DNA of 64,000 nucleotides from Pyrocephalus nanus (GCA_038380795.1 CM076260.1:8448033-8512032); one strand, 5' to 3'; shown: positions 26,893-41,679, numbered from the stretch's first letter. Notes: generated by a model not told the origin, from the sequence alone. Program-made: numbers and translations.

Positions 26893-29170
26893 ATTGCTTT
26901 TTTTTTTTTAGAATACTAACTAGAAATGAGTACTGCAAAATCTTCTGTTCACCTACACAAGGAGGAGAATAATTAAAAGCTATTTTAAAGATATTTTGAG
27001 ATTTTCATGTAGAAGCAAATTAAATATACTAATTTCAGTACCATTTCATCTATGTGGACTTATAGGGAGACCTTACCAAAGAGAAGAGTAATTTTGAAGT
27101 GGTATTCCGACACCATTTGTAATTCTGTAATTTAAATTCTGGTTAGTATTTTGTGTATCTGAATCATCCTCTAAATACATGCAGATAAAATGCTACTTAG
27201 ATTTTAATTTTGGAATTAGTATACTAGTTACGACTGACAATCTAACTGTGTAAAATAAAAAAGAAAATTTATTCCTGTGGTCCATATTTTCTTTTTCTGA
27301 ATATGTATTCCCAGACAATATTATGTATTCAAATTAAAAATGTCAGTACTGAATCAGTCCAAGGTCATCACAGTTTGCCTATTACAGTATCCCTCAAGTT
27401 TGATAAGAATGCTACAATAATGAAAATGCATTAGAATAAAAAAAAAGAGAACACTGCTAAGTTCTTGTATTAGTGATGATAATTTTGCATTTGACACAGA
27501 GTTAAAAAGAATTTCTTTATTTGATGGTGTATTAATATCTGTAGTGACAAATCCTTCAGCACATACTGTAACTGCCATTGCCTGGAGGAAAACCTAAGGA
27601 CATTCTAAAGAGCACTGATGAGAGAAGTTGTAAAGAAGTACTTGGTTTGGAGTTGTTAGACTGAAACTAAGCAGGAAGGTTTGATGTATTGCCAGAAGGC
27701 TTTATCTTCTCAAAAAGTTTATAATCAAACACAAAGGAGAGTCTAGTGCATATTTTGTTGTTCAGTGAACACGAAACGTTGTTTTTCTTTCATTAATGCA
27801 TCTCTCTTTACACTCAGACTTATTCAAAACAACACATTCTGTAGATATTGTTAGCACTCAAAGTCCAGGATTAATTCGCGGGTAAAAGTTTGGTTCATTT
27901 TTAAAATTCTTTTTAAAGTGAGTTTGGCAGAGGCACTTGAAATAAAAGTAAGAAAAGGGAAAATTCAAGTTAATAATATAAAACTTTTCAAATATTCCAA
28001 GTGAAATCCCAGAAGTATTTCACACTTATGAACCAGCTACCCTAGAACAATCTGGTTAGAAAGTTATGTATTGTCCTATTTTCCCTGAGGAAAATGTGGA
28101 ACGAGGAATTAGTTAAAGATATATATATATATTTCAGATTTTCAAAGTGCAAATGAAATCCATGTCCCATTATCTCACCACTAACCTTCCACTGATGACA
28201 TGCACGAACCCACTCATGCACAAGTGCTCACTCGTACACTCGTATTGACACTGTTTGTGAATCATGTCTTACCATATCGAATCATCGTTATCTTCAGCTT
28301 CAGAATTTGCTCCAAGTTTCTCTTAGAATTAATGGAGAGGCAGTTGCTTTAAGACACAATCCACTCAATCTTAACAGGTGCCTGCTTTAGGAAGGGTTAA
28401 TCACTCTCCCAAATGCCATTTTTTCTTTAGTGATGCTAAAGACAACCCAGACAAGGAGCTCAAATGCACATACATTTAGAAAACCCTGCCCACAACAAGC
28501 TCTACAGCATTTCCTATAATTTTTCTGTGATTTTTTTCTTTTAAAATAATAGACAAGTACATGGCTATGAATATTAAAGAACCTTTTAAGGTGCTCATTC
28601 TCTGTTTTGAATGCATATAAATCAGTTAGAGTAACAATTTTAAACGCATTTAGACATTTAAAGGTGAGATGGAAATTATGTATTACATGTGTTTTCTAAG
28701 TTTCCAGCAATAAATAAGGAATATTAATGATGTTAATTATTTAGGAAGGAAATATGACAAAAGATTATGATGAAAAGTCAAGCTAAATGAATAAATTATT
28801 TTAGATATTTATTAGACCAAGATGAGCTACGCTGAGTAATATCACCTTGGTTAGGGGATAAATTTTTTCCTATGGCCTTACAAATTACCAAATAACTTGC
28901 TGCAAATATGCACCTGACTTTAGTTTGCTGGTCTGTTCTTAAATGTCCACAGAATAATGTTGCATTATGTATAGATGAAAATAATTCACCTCACGTACAC
29001 TCAGTGCTGGATATAAAGTTAAAAGTTTTGGAGAAGAGCTGATATCCTGACTACAGAAAAGTCAATATCAAAACCATGGAGTTGAATATGGTGAGATTAT
29101 ATTTTTAATCTTGAGTGCCATAGAGCAGCAAATATGTTGGTCATTATAATTAAAGATAATAATAAATTCT
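26893..29170. other. Unique AT-rich noncoding DNA
   Basis: No gene or repeat family was recognised. It contains a short ATAT run near 28120 and several ATTA-rich clusters near 28700-28830. Confidence 0.5.
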
Positions 29171-29179
29171 GTCAGTGGA

Positions 29180-29660
<481 letters not shown>

Positions 29661-31985
29661 CCTACTCTTTTCTTGTTATTGGTTTGAGTGTCTTCAGGCT
29701 GAAAAGAAATAAATCATTTGGCTAGTATTTAAAGAATAATAAGAGCAATAAGTAAGAGATATGTTCTGTGAGACAAAACTAAAATGACAATATCTACAAT
29801 GTGGTTATAAGAACCTGTGTAGCATAAATGGAGAAACAGTAAGTCACTGACATAATTCAGTATTTCACACTCAGTGCTTTCCTTTACAGCCTGTCTTTTT
29901 TCTGCAGTGCAGACCACAGCCTAAGCAGAATCTCTTCTGCTCAGCATGAGCAGAGCCTCATTTAAAGAATCTCAATAGAAATTAGAAATAATGGTGTGAA
30001 GAAAAGGAAAGGTAGCTGAGTATTAAGCCAAACTTTCATCGAGTGAAATCTATTGAAACATGTAATACTGAAACTGCTGAAAAAGCACAAGGAATCATGC
30101 TTCTGGGAGCATTTCAGCATTGACAGGTATATTACTATATGACTTCTCAGTCTTGGTATTGATGATGTTATGATATCTCTTCAGTTCAGCTTTTTCTCCT
30201 TGCTCCTGCTGCAGTTTGTGTTGATGTGTTTGTTGGGGCAGAGGAGGTAGAGGCTTGCTTGATGATGATTGGACATGTCTTTGAAAAGGGATCATCAATT
30301 AAATGGTTGGGTTCACTGAAGGATTCACTCACAGTGATGGCAAAGGGCACGATTTTGCCTAAATATACTGTATTTCTTCTGTGTAACCTTGTGCAAGTTG
30401 CCTGGGACCACACCTGCACTGCCATGCATCACCGTGGCTGTATCACAGCATTGCTGTTCCAGGTTCCCAGAGGGAATCCAGCATGCTGTGTTAAGTTCTT
30501 TGTCTCCCTGTGCAGTGTAGGTGGAGACGTGAACATATCAAAGTGGTATCCTTAAACAAGTTGCTACCCAAACAAAGAGAGGTCTGGATAGACATGAAGT
30601 TGCTAGATTGATGAGTCCTTCTTGAAAAGAGGCATTTTCCTCTGATTCAGTTTACAACCTAGTTCCTCTGTTTATATGTAGCAGCCCTGATATCAGAGCT
30701 CAAGGAGCAATTGCAAACCAGTTTTCTTTACATATTAGAGTAGCAGTAAGAACACCAACCTTACTTAAACTCTGCTTTTTTAAATAAGCGGCTGTAAGAA
30801 AAGACTGGAAGTCCTTTCAATTTTCCCTCTGCTTCCCTGCTAAAATCCACAAAGTCTTTAAAGAAAAAAACAACTTATTTTCATTTATTCATGATCTAGT
30901 TTCTCTGTGTATTATGTCAATTTTAAGGGTCTAGGGCTATTCAAACTGAGTGTTTCCTGCAATACTTTGGCTCACTGAGGATCCATTTCAGTTAAAACCT
31001 GTAAGTGTAACTTTAATGCAAAAAAGATCAAAGTAGTTTTCATATTTCTGTGGTGTTCATTACCTTATATAAACAGAAACTACATCTTGTGTTTGTTGTT
31101 TTAGTATTTTGGATTCAGGCAGCTAATCCAGAAATAAAGAATCTGTCTATTATTTTCTTAATAGACACATGAGAGGACTTTTACATAGTTTGTTTTGTTT
31201 TTTTTTCTTTTTTTGTTCCTGCCCTGAGTGACATTTCCTTAATGCCTTCAAATATTTGAAACACAAAACATCTTGGTGTTCCTTGTCTCAGAAGTGTTAT
31301 TATATGCCCTTTTTTGCAGTATTCTCAGAGCTTCTCAGTCTTTGAAAGTGCACATGAACCAATTGTAATATTATGAAGGGGAAAGAAAATTAATGTACTT
31401 CTTTTTATAGGAATACATTAGATTTTGAACAGTCTGACTGTTTTCCTGACCAGAACTAGAGAATGCTGAATGGACATCATCAGAGACCTAATGAATATCT
31501 TTCCTGTTGGAAAAGACTTCTTCCTAAGTTTTTATCTCTGCCTTCCTGCCTGTGGCAGATGGCATTGTGCTGATGAAGAAGAGAGACATGTCTGGTTCTC
31601 AACAGCTTGTGCCAGCAGACCAGCCGTGCCTTTCCTTACAAAACTCATTTTATGTAGAGAAAAGAATAGAAGGCAATTATTATTTTCTAAAAGAAAAGAA
31701 CTCAAAGTTCATCAGTAAAACATACTCAGGAAATACATAGGTACTGCCAAAATACTGCTATGCCCATGTCTTTTTATCGTGCATTGGATTAACCTCTTAT
31801 TGATTCTGTAGGGCCCTGAGTGGGATGTGTGATATACTTCAGGGGTGTTGTATTGTGGAAGAGTTATTCTGATTAGATAGTCTGGACCAAAGCTTTTAAT
31901 TTCTCAGTGAAATCATTAAATGCTGCAGGAAAGTAGATGCTTATCAGAAATGATTAAGCATACTGTTTGGTCAAAAGCCTGGTTT
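29661..31985. other. Unique noncoding DNA
   Basis: No repeat family was recognised. An open frame of 109 codons (30226-30555, plus) is the longest non-repetitive frame locally. It has no domain I recognise and is opposed by open frames on the other strand, so it is left uncalled. Confidence 0.45.
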
Positions 31986-31989
31986 TGCA

Positions 31990-32077
31990 TTAAAAAAAAA
32001 ACAAAACCCCAAACCAACTCAAAACAAAACAAAGCCAACAACAACAGCAACAACAACAAACAACAACCCCCCCCCCA
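31990..32077 (+). repeat. A/C-rich low-complexity tract
   Basis: A-run, then alternating A and C units (aaaccccaaacc, caacaacaac) ending in a run of about ten C. Seen directly. It directly precedes the 36-bp tandem duplication. Confidence 0.9.
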
Positions 32078-32085
32078 CTTTACTT

Positions 32086-32157
32086 CATAGTAAACAACAA
32101 ACTTCAAGCCAGTGAGACTTTCATGGTAAACAACAAACTTCAAGTCCATGAGACTTT
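32086..32157 (+). repeat. 36-bp tandem duplication, two copies
   Basis: Copy one at 32086-32121 and copy two at 32122-32157 share catRgtaaacaacaaac, then ttcaag and gagacttt. They differ at four positions. This is a single local duplication that has since diverged. Confidence 0.92.
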
Positions 32158-33118
32158 TGTGCAGGAGTTTATTATTGGCCAGCATTATTATCCAGGTGAT
32201 GCTGAATGTTAAGTAGCATGACATAGCAAACCCAACTGAACACATTTTTCATTAGAAGGCTAGCAGTTGTCATATTCAGTTCTAAGCAGCTGACTTTTAA
32301 GAATATTATTTCTTGTTCTAAGATTAAATTTTAGAAAACACACCAAAAATTATTTAGACTGACTAACATTAATTTTTGAGATCTAGCTTTTTTCCTTGTG
32401 TGTTGAGCATTTTTTAGAAAAAGAGTCTTATCTCATACTTTTATGGACAAATTGTTCAGTTTTCAGAAAAGTCATTCAATCTTCAGATAAAAGCCATTTT
32501 AAAAATAATCATATGTAATAAAACATTATCTTCCAGAAAATGAGATGATAATATATTATATTTAATCTGGACCATTAATGGGGGTTTGGAAATATCATTT
32601 CAACCTATGGTAATCAAAGCACAGAAAAAATGTCTTATGCTTATACCAAAATGTCATATTTATTTAGCTTATTTTATTACAAATGATTTTCATGTTATTT
32701 AAAGCACAATAACAAGACTAGATTTTCAAGAGAAAAACATCGAGATCCTGATGCTGGAAACACAGCATGAATTTAGGAAGAAAACAGATTTCCAAATTGT
32801 GCTTGACACAATATAATCTAGTAGCTAGTGTTTGTGCTCTATTGACTTCTAGAGGATGGAGTGTTGGGCCACCCAAATGCTGCCTGATAAATATCCACTA
32901 GATATGACTATAAATTTTTGAAGTGCTGCAGCTGATGAAGACTTTACTCTGTTTCACATGACAGAAGGCTGAGAATTCAAGTACAAGATCCCTGCATAAC
33001 ATGGTTATGGTGTGGCAATTGTATTTTCTTGTGGTCATGTATTTGTGATGTAACTACGGTACTTTGCCATGCAAAATGTTACCAATGTATTTGCTTTCTT
33101 AGCTGATTCACCTTTATG

Positions 33119-33202
33119 AAAACCCCCCAAACAAAGAAACAAAAAACAAAAAAGGACCTCCTCCCAACAACAACAACAAAACCCAAACCAACCAAAAAAC
33201 CC
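33119..33202 (+). repeat. A/C-rich low-complexity tract
   Basis: A stretch almost free of T and G with aaaccccc, caacaacaac and aaccaacc units. Seen directly. Confidence 0.88.
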
Positions 33203-33289
33203 GCAATGAAACAATGTTCTAAGATTTTAGACCTCTCAGATAGTCAGGATTTAAGTTTTACATCTTTCCCAAAAGATTGATTATGCTCT

Positions 33290-33790
33290 TGCCACATTCA
33301 CATGCCAGAAGTATACTGTATTGATTGAACGTCTACTGCTTTTAGCAGTTAATAAATCCCAAGTTAGTGTTTACTGGCTTACAAAAGAGAGAGAGACACA
33401 ATAACATTGCATATATTAATTGTGCTTTTGAAATTAAATGTCGGTAGCATATCAGAAAGGTGGAACTATTTTTATTAATGCACCAGGTTGACAGCAAGTT
33501 GTGTTAACAAAGTTCAGTAAAATGTCTTCAGCATCCCTGGGACATTCATAAAAATAAATTAGGCTGTGAAGACGGCATGCTTAGGGGAATTCTAACACAT
33601 GTAATTGTACTGGAATGCAAAGCAAGCCAACAGGTTTGCTGAGATGATTAACAGAGTTTGGAATATCAACAACTCTTTTGCATACCCATAATTTATTGTA
33701 ATTTCTTTAGGTTGACTACAACCTGAGGCCAATTCAGAGCAGAGAATGCTTATTTACTTTAGTTTTCTTTTGGGTTGTGAATGAGATCAC
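33290..33790. promoter_or_regulatory. Possible conserved noncoding element (homeodomain/POU-like motif cluster)
   Basis: What is seen is a dense set of homeodomain-like cores: attaattgtg and gaaattaaat at 33415-33440, tttattaatg at 33471-33480, and cataatttattgtaat starting at 33687. An octamer-like cttttgcat lies at 33674-33682. The stretch is free of simple repeats. Developmental enhancers in vertebrates often look like this, but AT-rich DNA produces such cores by chance. The call is inference only. Confidence 0.25.
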
Positions 33791-36700
33791 TTTTTCTAAC
33801 TACGTGGTTTCTGACCACAGACAGCACAACCCAAAGTTAAAGTGCTCACTGATGCTTTAGAGATGAAAAGAGACAGGTTAGTACATCTCAATGAACTACT
33901 CTGTAGAGTATTTGACTCTGGGCCTTGATGTCAGTAGTCTGGATAGGAATGTTAATTGCACTAATTAGGTTGACAGAAAAAAAAATTAGTCCAAAAACTT
34001 CTGTCTCTGCTTCAGAATGAGGTAAAATACTTTCAGGGAGGAAATGCGTGGATCACTTGCTAAGCAGAAGTCTTAGTTGAAGGCTACAGCTATGAATCCC
34101 AGTTAGCAGGGCTGGAGTCAGCAACTTAAAAGTTGGGTATCCAGAGTGAGATGATCAGTGAGGCTCTTCTTATAGACAAGACAGATGTCTTGGACAATTA
34201 TTCATTCCCTTTCTGAAAGAGGCACGTAAGGAAGCTGATCAGAATTACATCAACTGATATGCTCTTCTCTTTGTCTTCAAATACTGTAGTGGGAGCATAA
34301 ATGGCTAATGGGGAACATGTCCATGTGCACTTGACTGCTCTTCAGTGAGATGACTTCATCCTGGCATGGGTCACTGATTCATGAATTATTGTAACATTTA
34401 TTACAACATATTGCAGGAGACAATTCCACAGACATTCCACAAAGGTGGATGAGGATTAAAGTGATTTCCAGTGATCTTAGCAAGTGGATACCATTACTTT
34501 TGACAACGTTCTGACTTGAGTATAGTATCTACCAGCCTTTCTCTTTTCATGCCCTTCTCCAGAAAGTAAAATAGAAGCAAACAAGAAAAAAAAATAAATC
34601 CTATGATCAACTCAGTGATCAAATACAAAAATCAAACATTTAACACACACACAGGTAAAATGAGATCAAGTTACTGAGAGTCAAGAACATCTGGGAGCAC
34701 AGCAAAGAGGCCATCACTGGAACACACACAATATGGAGAATATCCTAAATATATATTGATAAAACAGAAACTCCCAGCTAATTTTTCTATATTATTGCAC
34801 AAGAAGATATTGGATGACACACTCCATATTAAGAAACTTCTGTTTTCACAAACTTCAAAGTACTTTCAAAGTACTCTTAGATACATGAAGTACCTGACCT
34901 GACCAAGAGAATAGATCATTATTGTTAACAATAACAAAGCTAAGAAAAAAAAGTATTTAGATTTTGATGACACCAGAAAAATCATCTCCATTGGAAAAAT
35001 ATGTAATGCTAGACTCTTTATTAACCAAGGTTGTGTCTTGAATATATATAATTTCATAACTATATGCAGGAGAAATTATTGCAACAAAACTCAGAAATTT
35101 TGTCAGTAATAATGTTCATGTTTTGAACTTATTACTAAAACGACAGAAAATTCTGAAAAGAATCCCATAAAACATTCAGAAGCTGGAGAAATAAAGTTAC
35201 AGACCTGCTAAAATGCTCAGGCTATTTAAATTATCCATAAGAATGATGAGAGTTTCTGGATCACACTGTGTATGTTCTTTCAAAGGGAGAAAATACATGG
35301 AAGTTTTTTATTGTTGGAGTCACAGTGGAAGCCAATGGCTTGAAACTTCAACTAAACAACTTTGAATTCAAGCACATTTACAACATGAACATCAGGGAAA
35401 AAACCCCAGCACTGAGTAGCATTTTTTAATTTCTGAAGGCAAATTTTGTGTATGGTATGAGTTAGGTGCTGAGAAATAAAAGATTACTGTTCTCTTTAAT
35501 GAAAAAAACCTTGCTTCCATGAAATTCCATGGAAACAGATCAGTAGTCACAGAGCGGCTGTCATCAACTTCCTTACCCTCTACACTGTCCCACAAGAAAT
35601 GAAAAAAATGCTGAGAGTAATATAAAAGAGTCTGATGCCTTTTTTTTTTTAATATATAAGATATTAAATAGCCTAATTTCCCTCCATTCAGCAACTTTGA
35701 AGAGATTTTAGCAGTGTAATGGCACAATGCCAATTCATAACAGCCCAAATAGGTGGAAAAAATTGCTTGCTGAAAGTACCTCCTCTTCTCTTCAGCTGGC
35801 TAAAATTAGCTGCCCAGTTTCAAAACACTGTAATAAGGTGGGATAAATCCCATCGTAAAAAGAATTCAGTGGAAAATAATCCATGAGAAAGAGAATGCTC
35901 TGTGAAAAAAACTTACCATCATGCATTTGGTGCAATTATACTTAGCTTTTCAAACTGTAATGTACAGTGGTTCATATAAATGGCAGGTTAAAAACATGTC
36001 TAATTTAGGTAGTGTTATTTGCTTTTGTGTTCATTTTGATATATGTGTTGTTAAAATGCTGATATATTATCTGCACTGAATTTGCATCTCTGGTTTGTTG
36101 GCTACTTTATTGCATTTGCAAGCATGAATGCTTGGAGACATCTAGTGCAGTAGTACCTCTACTTGTCTGACATTTTTGTCCCTCCTCCTGCTTACTAGTA
36201 TACGAAATTCCAGGAAGGGCTGTAGGAGAGGTACATGCCTATAAAAAAGAATTCTTTAAGAAAGGATAGAATACGGGGGAAGGCAGAAGTGTGAAGTGAC
36301 AGAAACATGCAGCTGTTTTGCTTATTATTTCAAGCTGAGGACAATGTCAAGAAATAAGCCCAGGCGGGCTGCACAGGAAGGGTTGGCTTTAGGAGATAGA
36401 GAGCTCTAAGCAGTTCACAGTTGGAGCGTTCAATACAAAAGGGGAGCAGAGTGGTTTAAAACCTGAAAGATTTTTTTAATTCTTGCTAGCGATAAATACA
36501 TTCCTCCCCAGTGGGGCTGGAACTAAGACTACAATGGCATGTGCTTGTGGGAGAAGTCATAGTGTTGGGCTGCAGGGAGATGCTTGGGAGGCTAAGCGAG
36601 AGTGTGATGAGAAAGGATGAATGAGAAGCAGATGATGAGAACACTATTGTGAAATCTTCTCTTGGCTGTCATGAAATTTTCCTACAATTCTGGTTCTACA

Positions 36701-37416
36701 TATAATCATATTTAAGTGAAAAATGAATCAAAGTGTAAAAGATATTGAAGGCTGGAACTCCTGTTAGTATCACAGAGTATAACTTGGAAGGCTTTTCTTT
36801 TACCTTTTCACTTCCTGAGATTCTAGCCTTAAATTGTGAAGTAAAAGCATTTTTTTTTATATAAATTATTGTTTTCCTATCTGAAATTTCCACACCTCCT
36901 TTTTTGCTACCCTTTGTAGCAGTTTGTTAGATTATGTTTACACCAGGACTGTCTGTTTGACTATCATGTACTGGAGACATCTGCAAGGTGGCTTTGAACT
37001 ACCTTCTTTCTGCGGCTGTTAGGAAGATAGCCATGGTAACACAGAGCATGCTGTAGGCTTTAAAGTGTGCCCTTGAGAGAGAAAGGAGGACAACATAATA
37101 AACCGTGACTACCTTCCAGATTTGAGTCAGAATAGAAGCTAATTTGTCTGTTCATATATTTTCCTTCTGCTAGTCACTTGTAATTGCTATTTACAGACCC
37201 AAGTATGAACAAGGTCATCGTTTTCCCCTCAAGCTTTGCAGGACATAGCAGGCTTTCCTAAACTTGGGGTGTCAGAAGTGTTGTCACCAGCTATCTTCTG
37301 CCATGTGGTGCACATGCGTTCTCAATCTTATCTCTCATGTGTCTTAGCCTTATCTGCATAAACTAAGAAATACCGCAAAAAGGTTATTTTCTCATTCCTC
37401 ATTCACCTGAGGGGTA

Positions 37417-37428
37417 CCCCCCCCCCCC
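37417..37428 (+). repeat. Poly(C) run, 12 C
   Basis: Homopolymer of 12 C seen directly after ggggta. Probably a slippage-prone site. Confidence 0.95.
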
Positions 37429-38634
37429 ATATTTTGGGAATGTCTTCATGAGTACCTGGTGCTATTTTTACTTTTCTCCTCCCTTTATATTATCTTCCCT
37501 TTTCTTATTTTTCTTTGCTTTAGGCTCCCTCATTCCCTTTCAGGGTAAAGTGGAGTTAAACTAAAATCTCTTACGTGATAAAGAAAGAAATAATTCTAGA
37601 TGTTAAAATAGGTTGTCAGAAATGTTGACAAGTGTAGATAGAATGTGATTTATGGACCTTTAACTTTTTAAATTAAAATCTTATATCCTTAGGTAATACA
37701 GTAGTGCTGGTGTGCATTGAATTCTTGCACTGCATTCCAAATTATCTATAGTACATTAATTTACCATAGATCTGTTTCAGTTGTTTGAGTAAAATGGACA
37801 AGATAAATTGAATTAGTCTGAAATATAAGACTGTGAAGAAAGTGAAAGTCCATGAAGACTGTCAGATGTAAGAATTAACTGCTACCAGTAGAAATGCTAC
37901 TTATAAGAAAAAGGAGACATATTTGAATTTGGGTACTCTTTGCTGGCTGATTCAGTGAATATCCTCTTCATGGACACAGCTCAGGGGGATATGTTGCACT
38001 GCTTTCCTCTGAGTCAAGTTAGGAAAGGAAACTTCAGAAATTAACAGAAATTGAAAAAAGTTAGGCTGATTGGATCTGTCAGCCTCATGACAGAATTCAG
38101 AGATGTAGGTCAGAAACTTCAGAAAATTTAAATTATACAACAATCTACCCACAAGGAGTTTTCCTTCTTATCACAATTAATTCTGGATTTCCTTATATTC
38201 TGAAGTATAACAAAGCAAAAATCTTGATTCTTCTAAATTTAAACTTCCTCAAATTCAAATGAATGATTTTTAAGTTCTAGTTTCAAATGCTCTGTGCTGA
38301 TATAGTCCAGGCATAAATATTTCAAAATACTTGGAGAGACTGGTTTTTATTTTTTTTCTCTGCAATGTAGTCAATAGAAAGCACTTAAAGTACTGTGGAA
38401 GGCCTTTTTGCAAACTACTTTTAGCTTGGAAGGATCAATAGTTTTGAAAAGGGATACTGAGGAAAAATAAAGGTCATTCAAAATTATTTTAGGACCTGAA
38501 ACATTTGCTTAAATTAAAATTTTAAAAGAAAATTACAAACCACTCCCGTAAGGACAGAAAATACTCTCTTTTTATGGTTATTATTTTTCCTCTAAAAGTT
38601 TCGACCTGATCTACCTTGATTTTTGCAGTTTCTC

Positions 38635-38653
38635 AAAAAAAAAAAAAAAAAAA
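38635..38653 (+). repeat. Poly(A) homopolymer, 19 A
   Basis: Nineteen A followed by ttaaataaaaaac. Seen directly. Confidence 0.95.
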
Positions 38654-41600
38654 TTAAATAAAAAACAGATAATAGGTTATCTTACAGATTAAGATACATT
38701 TGCAGTCATAAGCACTTTATTTGTCTTTTTTGGGGAGCTCCAATGTCCATCCCAAGCTGTGGCATTTAGATGCCTGAAGAGCTACAGATGAAAGTTAAAA
38801 TTCTTTTACAGATTAGAAACTACTAAATCATTAAAATGAAATAAAGGCAAAAAAAGGAAAAAAGTCCCCCAAAAACCAGGTCACAGCTGGATATCTGAGG
38901 ATTTCAGCCCAGACTGCATTATTGATCAGGCATTGTTAGTTGCCTGAAGAAGCAAGTTCCTTAGGCCATCTTCACAGGGGGCAATTATAAAGGCATTTCA
39001 TGTCTTAGATATACGAAAAGGCCATCCAGAAATACTCACCTGTTAACTTCTACTGAAGGAATTCAGAAAATTAGGTTCCTTAGACCTCACTCATGCACCA
39101 ATTTGAGGAACAAGCTGAAATTAAGGTTACTCATCTGAACTAATCCTCTAGTCTAATTTGTTTGATCTTCCCCATTTCTTTTCTTTAGAACATTTGCATT
39201 GTATGTTTCATCAAGATCACATTACATCATTATCTCTAAAGGCAGGTAGAAAAACACAAAAATAAACATGATTATTTCTATGTTCTAGTAGGGAAAAAAG
39301 CAGAAAAACACACTAAAAAACCCCAAAGAATTCTGAAAAAGAAAATGTCTAAAATCTAACAGATATATAGTTCTTTTTGAAGCCAAATAGAAAGCATTTC
39401 ATTGTGAACATGTCAACCCAAAAGATATTAGAGACCAGGATGGAGATAGATGATAAATACAATAATTAGCTCAGAAGTCAGTTCAGGAGCTACTGATCTA
39501 TGTAAGATCAAGCAATATTCTTCTGTGGCATCTGAATCCCTAAACACATGTCACTTCAACATCATTTATTAATGTGGTCCTTCGTTATGTCAGTGTTTGT
39601 CTTCTCGAAATGGAAGTCTGCAGGAGGAATATTGGTAAGTTTGCTGTATAAAATTTTTGTTGAAATTCAAGTTTAAGCAGTCTCCTCTTCTGGAATCCTC
39701 AGATACATTTACTTTCTTCTCTGATTTTCTAAAAATGTAGGTTTTAGGAATTCACTAGAGGCATAAAATTTTTAAATAAATCTAAATTAAATGAACTCTG
39801 TCAGCTACCAATGATCTAACTACATATATCTTTCTGAAAAGTCTGGAAGATGAAGAACCTCTGCTTCTACAACCACATAAAGTGAGATGAAGAATTGCCT
39901 CTGTTATATATATTTTCCCAGGTTTCCTATATCTCATTGTATTTGCTTACAATATAAGAATGAAAGTATAATTGAAAGAATAATCTAATTCCAAAATCTC
40001 CTCCTAAACTTATAGTATTCTGGTTTCTATCACCCAACCCTTCTCACATGAATGAATCTACATTTTCTACACTTAAAGAAAGAGAAAACTTCAGGTTGGC
40101 AATTGTATTGGGATAGATCTCTTTCTGCAGCACCTGAGTTCTTCCATTTTGAAAGTTGGTTACACAACCTAAATATATGCACTGTGGTGGTCTTAACTAT
40201 GAGAACAGGAAAGAAGTTCAGGGATAACTCTGCTTTGCTACAGTGCTCTTCCTCTCACAAAAAATAGCATTTTTTTAATATGGAGGGAGGTATTCATTAG
40301 AGCAGAGGCCATCATCCCATCCTTTTATCAACAATGATATCCCTCCATTGCTATTTAAAATAGACTCTCTCCATTTTACATAACCCGAGACCAGAACTCA
40401 ACAGAGCATTTGGCTGCTTGTCTGCTCAGTTACCTCAAGACTATGTACATGTTCAGAATTTTAATGTCTATTATCAGCTAGGGTTAGGCACATTTTTCTC
40501 TTCATCTAAATCTAAAAATGCTGAAAACATCTTGAAAAATGTTTTGCTATTTTACTTTTGGTTCAGAAATTATGCATTGCTTGGATTTGTGTACCAACAG
40601 ATAATGAGGGAACATCACACAATATATGATAACAATAACACTGAAGTAATGTGAGAAAGTCGTTTATCTTTCTGTTTCCACTCTGCCTGTGAGAATCTGA
40701 AAATCACTACCATTCCCATTTGAATAAATATTTTGGTGGGAAACATTCATTTGAATATAAAGGACTGAAGAGTTCAGCTATTACTGATATGCTCAGAAGT
40801 TAGATGGGGAAGGAAGAAAGAGATGGAGTACTGCTACTTATCAGCAATATAAACTGCATCTTTTGAATGCTTTGTCACTATTAAAATACCTTATGTTTAT
40901 TGATAATCTCTTTGCCAGACATATTTTGTAAGTCTATTGCTCAGAAATGGTATCTATTATTTCCCACATCTCTCTCTTTTCTCCCTCTTACTTATTCTAA
41001 ATTGCCTGGAAGCTTGAAGGGATCTGTCAGAAATTTCATTAAATATTCAATATTTGCATGTACAGGTAGAACTAATTAATTTTAGAAGAATTATTAGAAA
41101 AGTGTATTTTCTTTTTTCCTTTCTTGATGTTGATCTAGGGATTAATAGTAATTGATTATGATCTGTGCCCAAATTACACAAAAAAATTCTAACTCCAGTA
41201 GTGCCTCTAACTCAAGCACTTAAGGAATGTGCTCAGGGTAAAGGATCTCGGGATCCCTTGTGAGAGATCAGAAGTCATAGAAAATGTGCATCTGTCCCTA
41301 TCCCTGTGTCAGTTAACACGAAATTAACAGGGGTTGAGATCCTGCTAAACACTTCTATGAATGTGCATATTGTATAGGAAGGAGGGGAAGTAAGATGAGG
41401 TCTTCCTATCTCATATCTGGGATTCATCAATAATCTGGAAGCTCAGTCTCAGGGAAACACACCTGACTCTGTGAAAAATTCTTGTCAAAGAACGGAGGTG
41501 ATTTCTGAAGCCAACAATTTGTCTTTCTCACTGCTATACATGGAGTGCTGACAAGGGGCTCCATCCCAGGTAAGCAAAAAATTTAACTTGAAAAAAATAG

Positions 41601-41673
41601 ATGAAAAGAAAAAAGATGCCCCATTCCCTTCCCTTTCCCAGCATAGTAAACTTTATTGTTTTTAGCCTTGGAG

Positions 41674-41679
41674 GTGAAA
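41674..41679. repeat. Left target-site duplication GTGAAA of the solo LTR
   Basis: The hexamer gtgaaa directly precedes the LTR terminus and is repeated perfectly at 42148-42153 on the other side. Confidence 0.85.

Larger units (their letters stand above)
32158..41673. other. Unique noncoding DNA
   Basis: No gene was recognised. Simple sequence includes an A/C tract at about 33119-33202, a C12 run at 37417-37428 and a 19-A run at 38635-38653. The 33290-33790 stretch has clustered ATTA, TTAAT and TTTGCAT motifs and is described as a possible conserved element. Open frames here are short and isolated. Confidence 0.5.

Noticed and set aside
30226..30555. 109-codon open frame, plus strand
   Set aside because: No recognisable family, and open frames oppose it on the other strand. 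No evidence of selection can be seen from one sequence.
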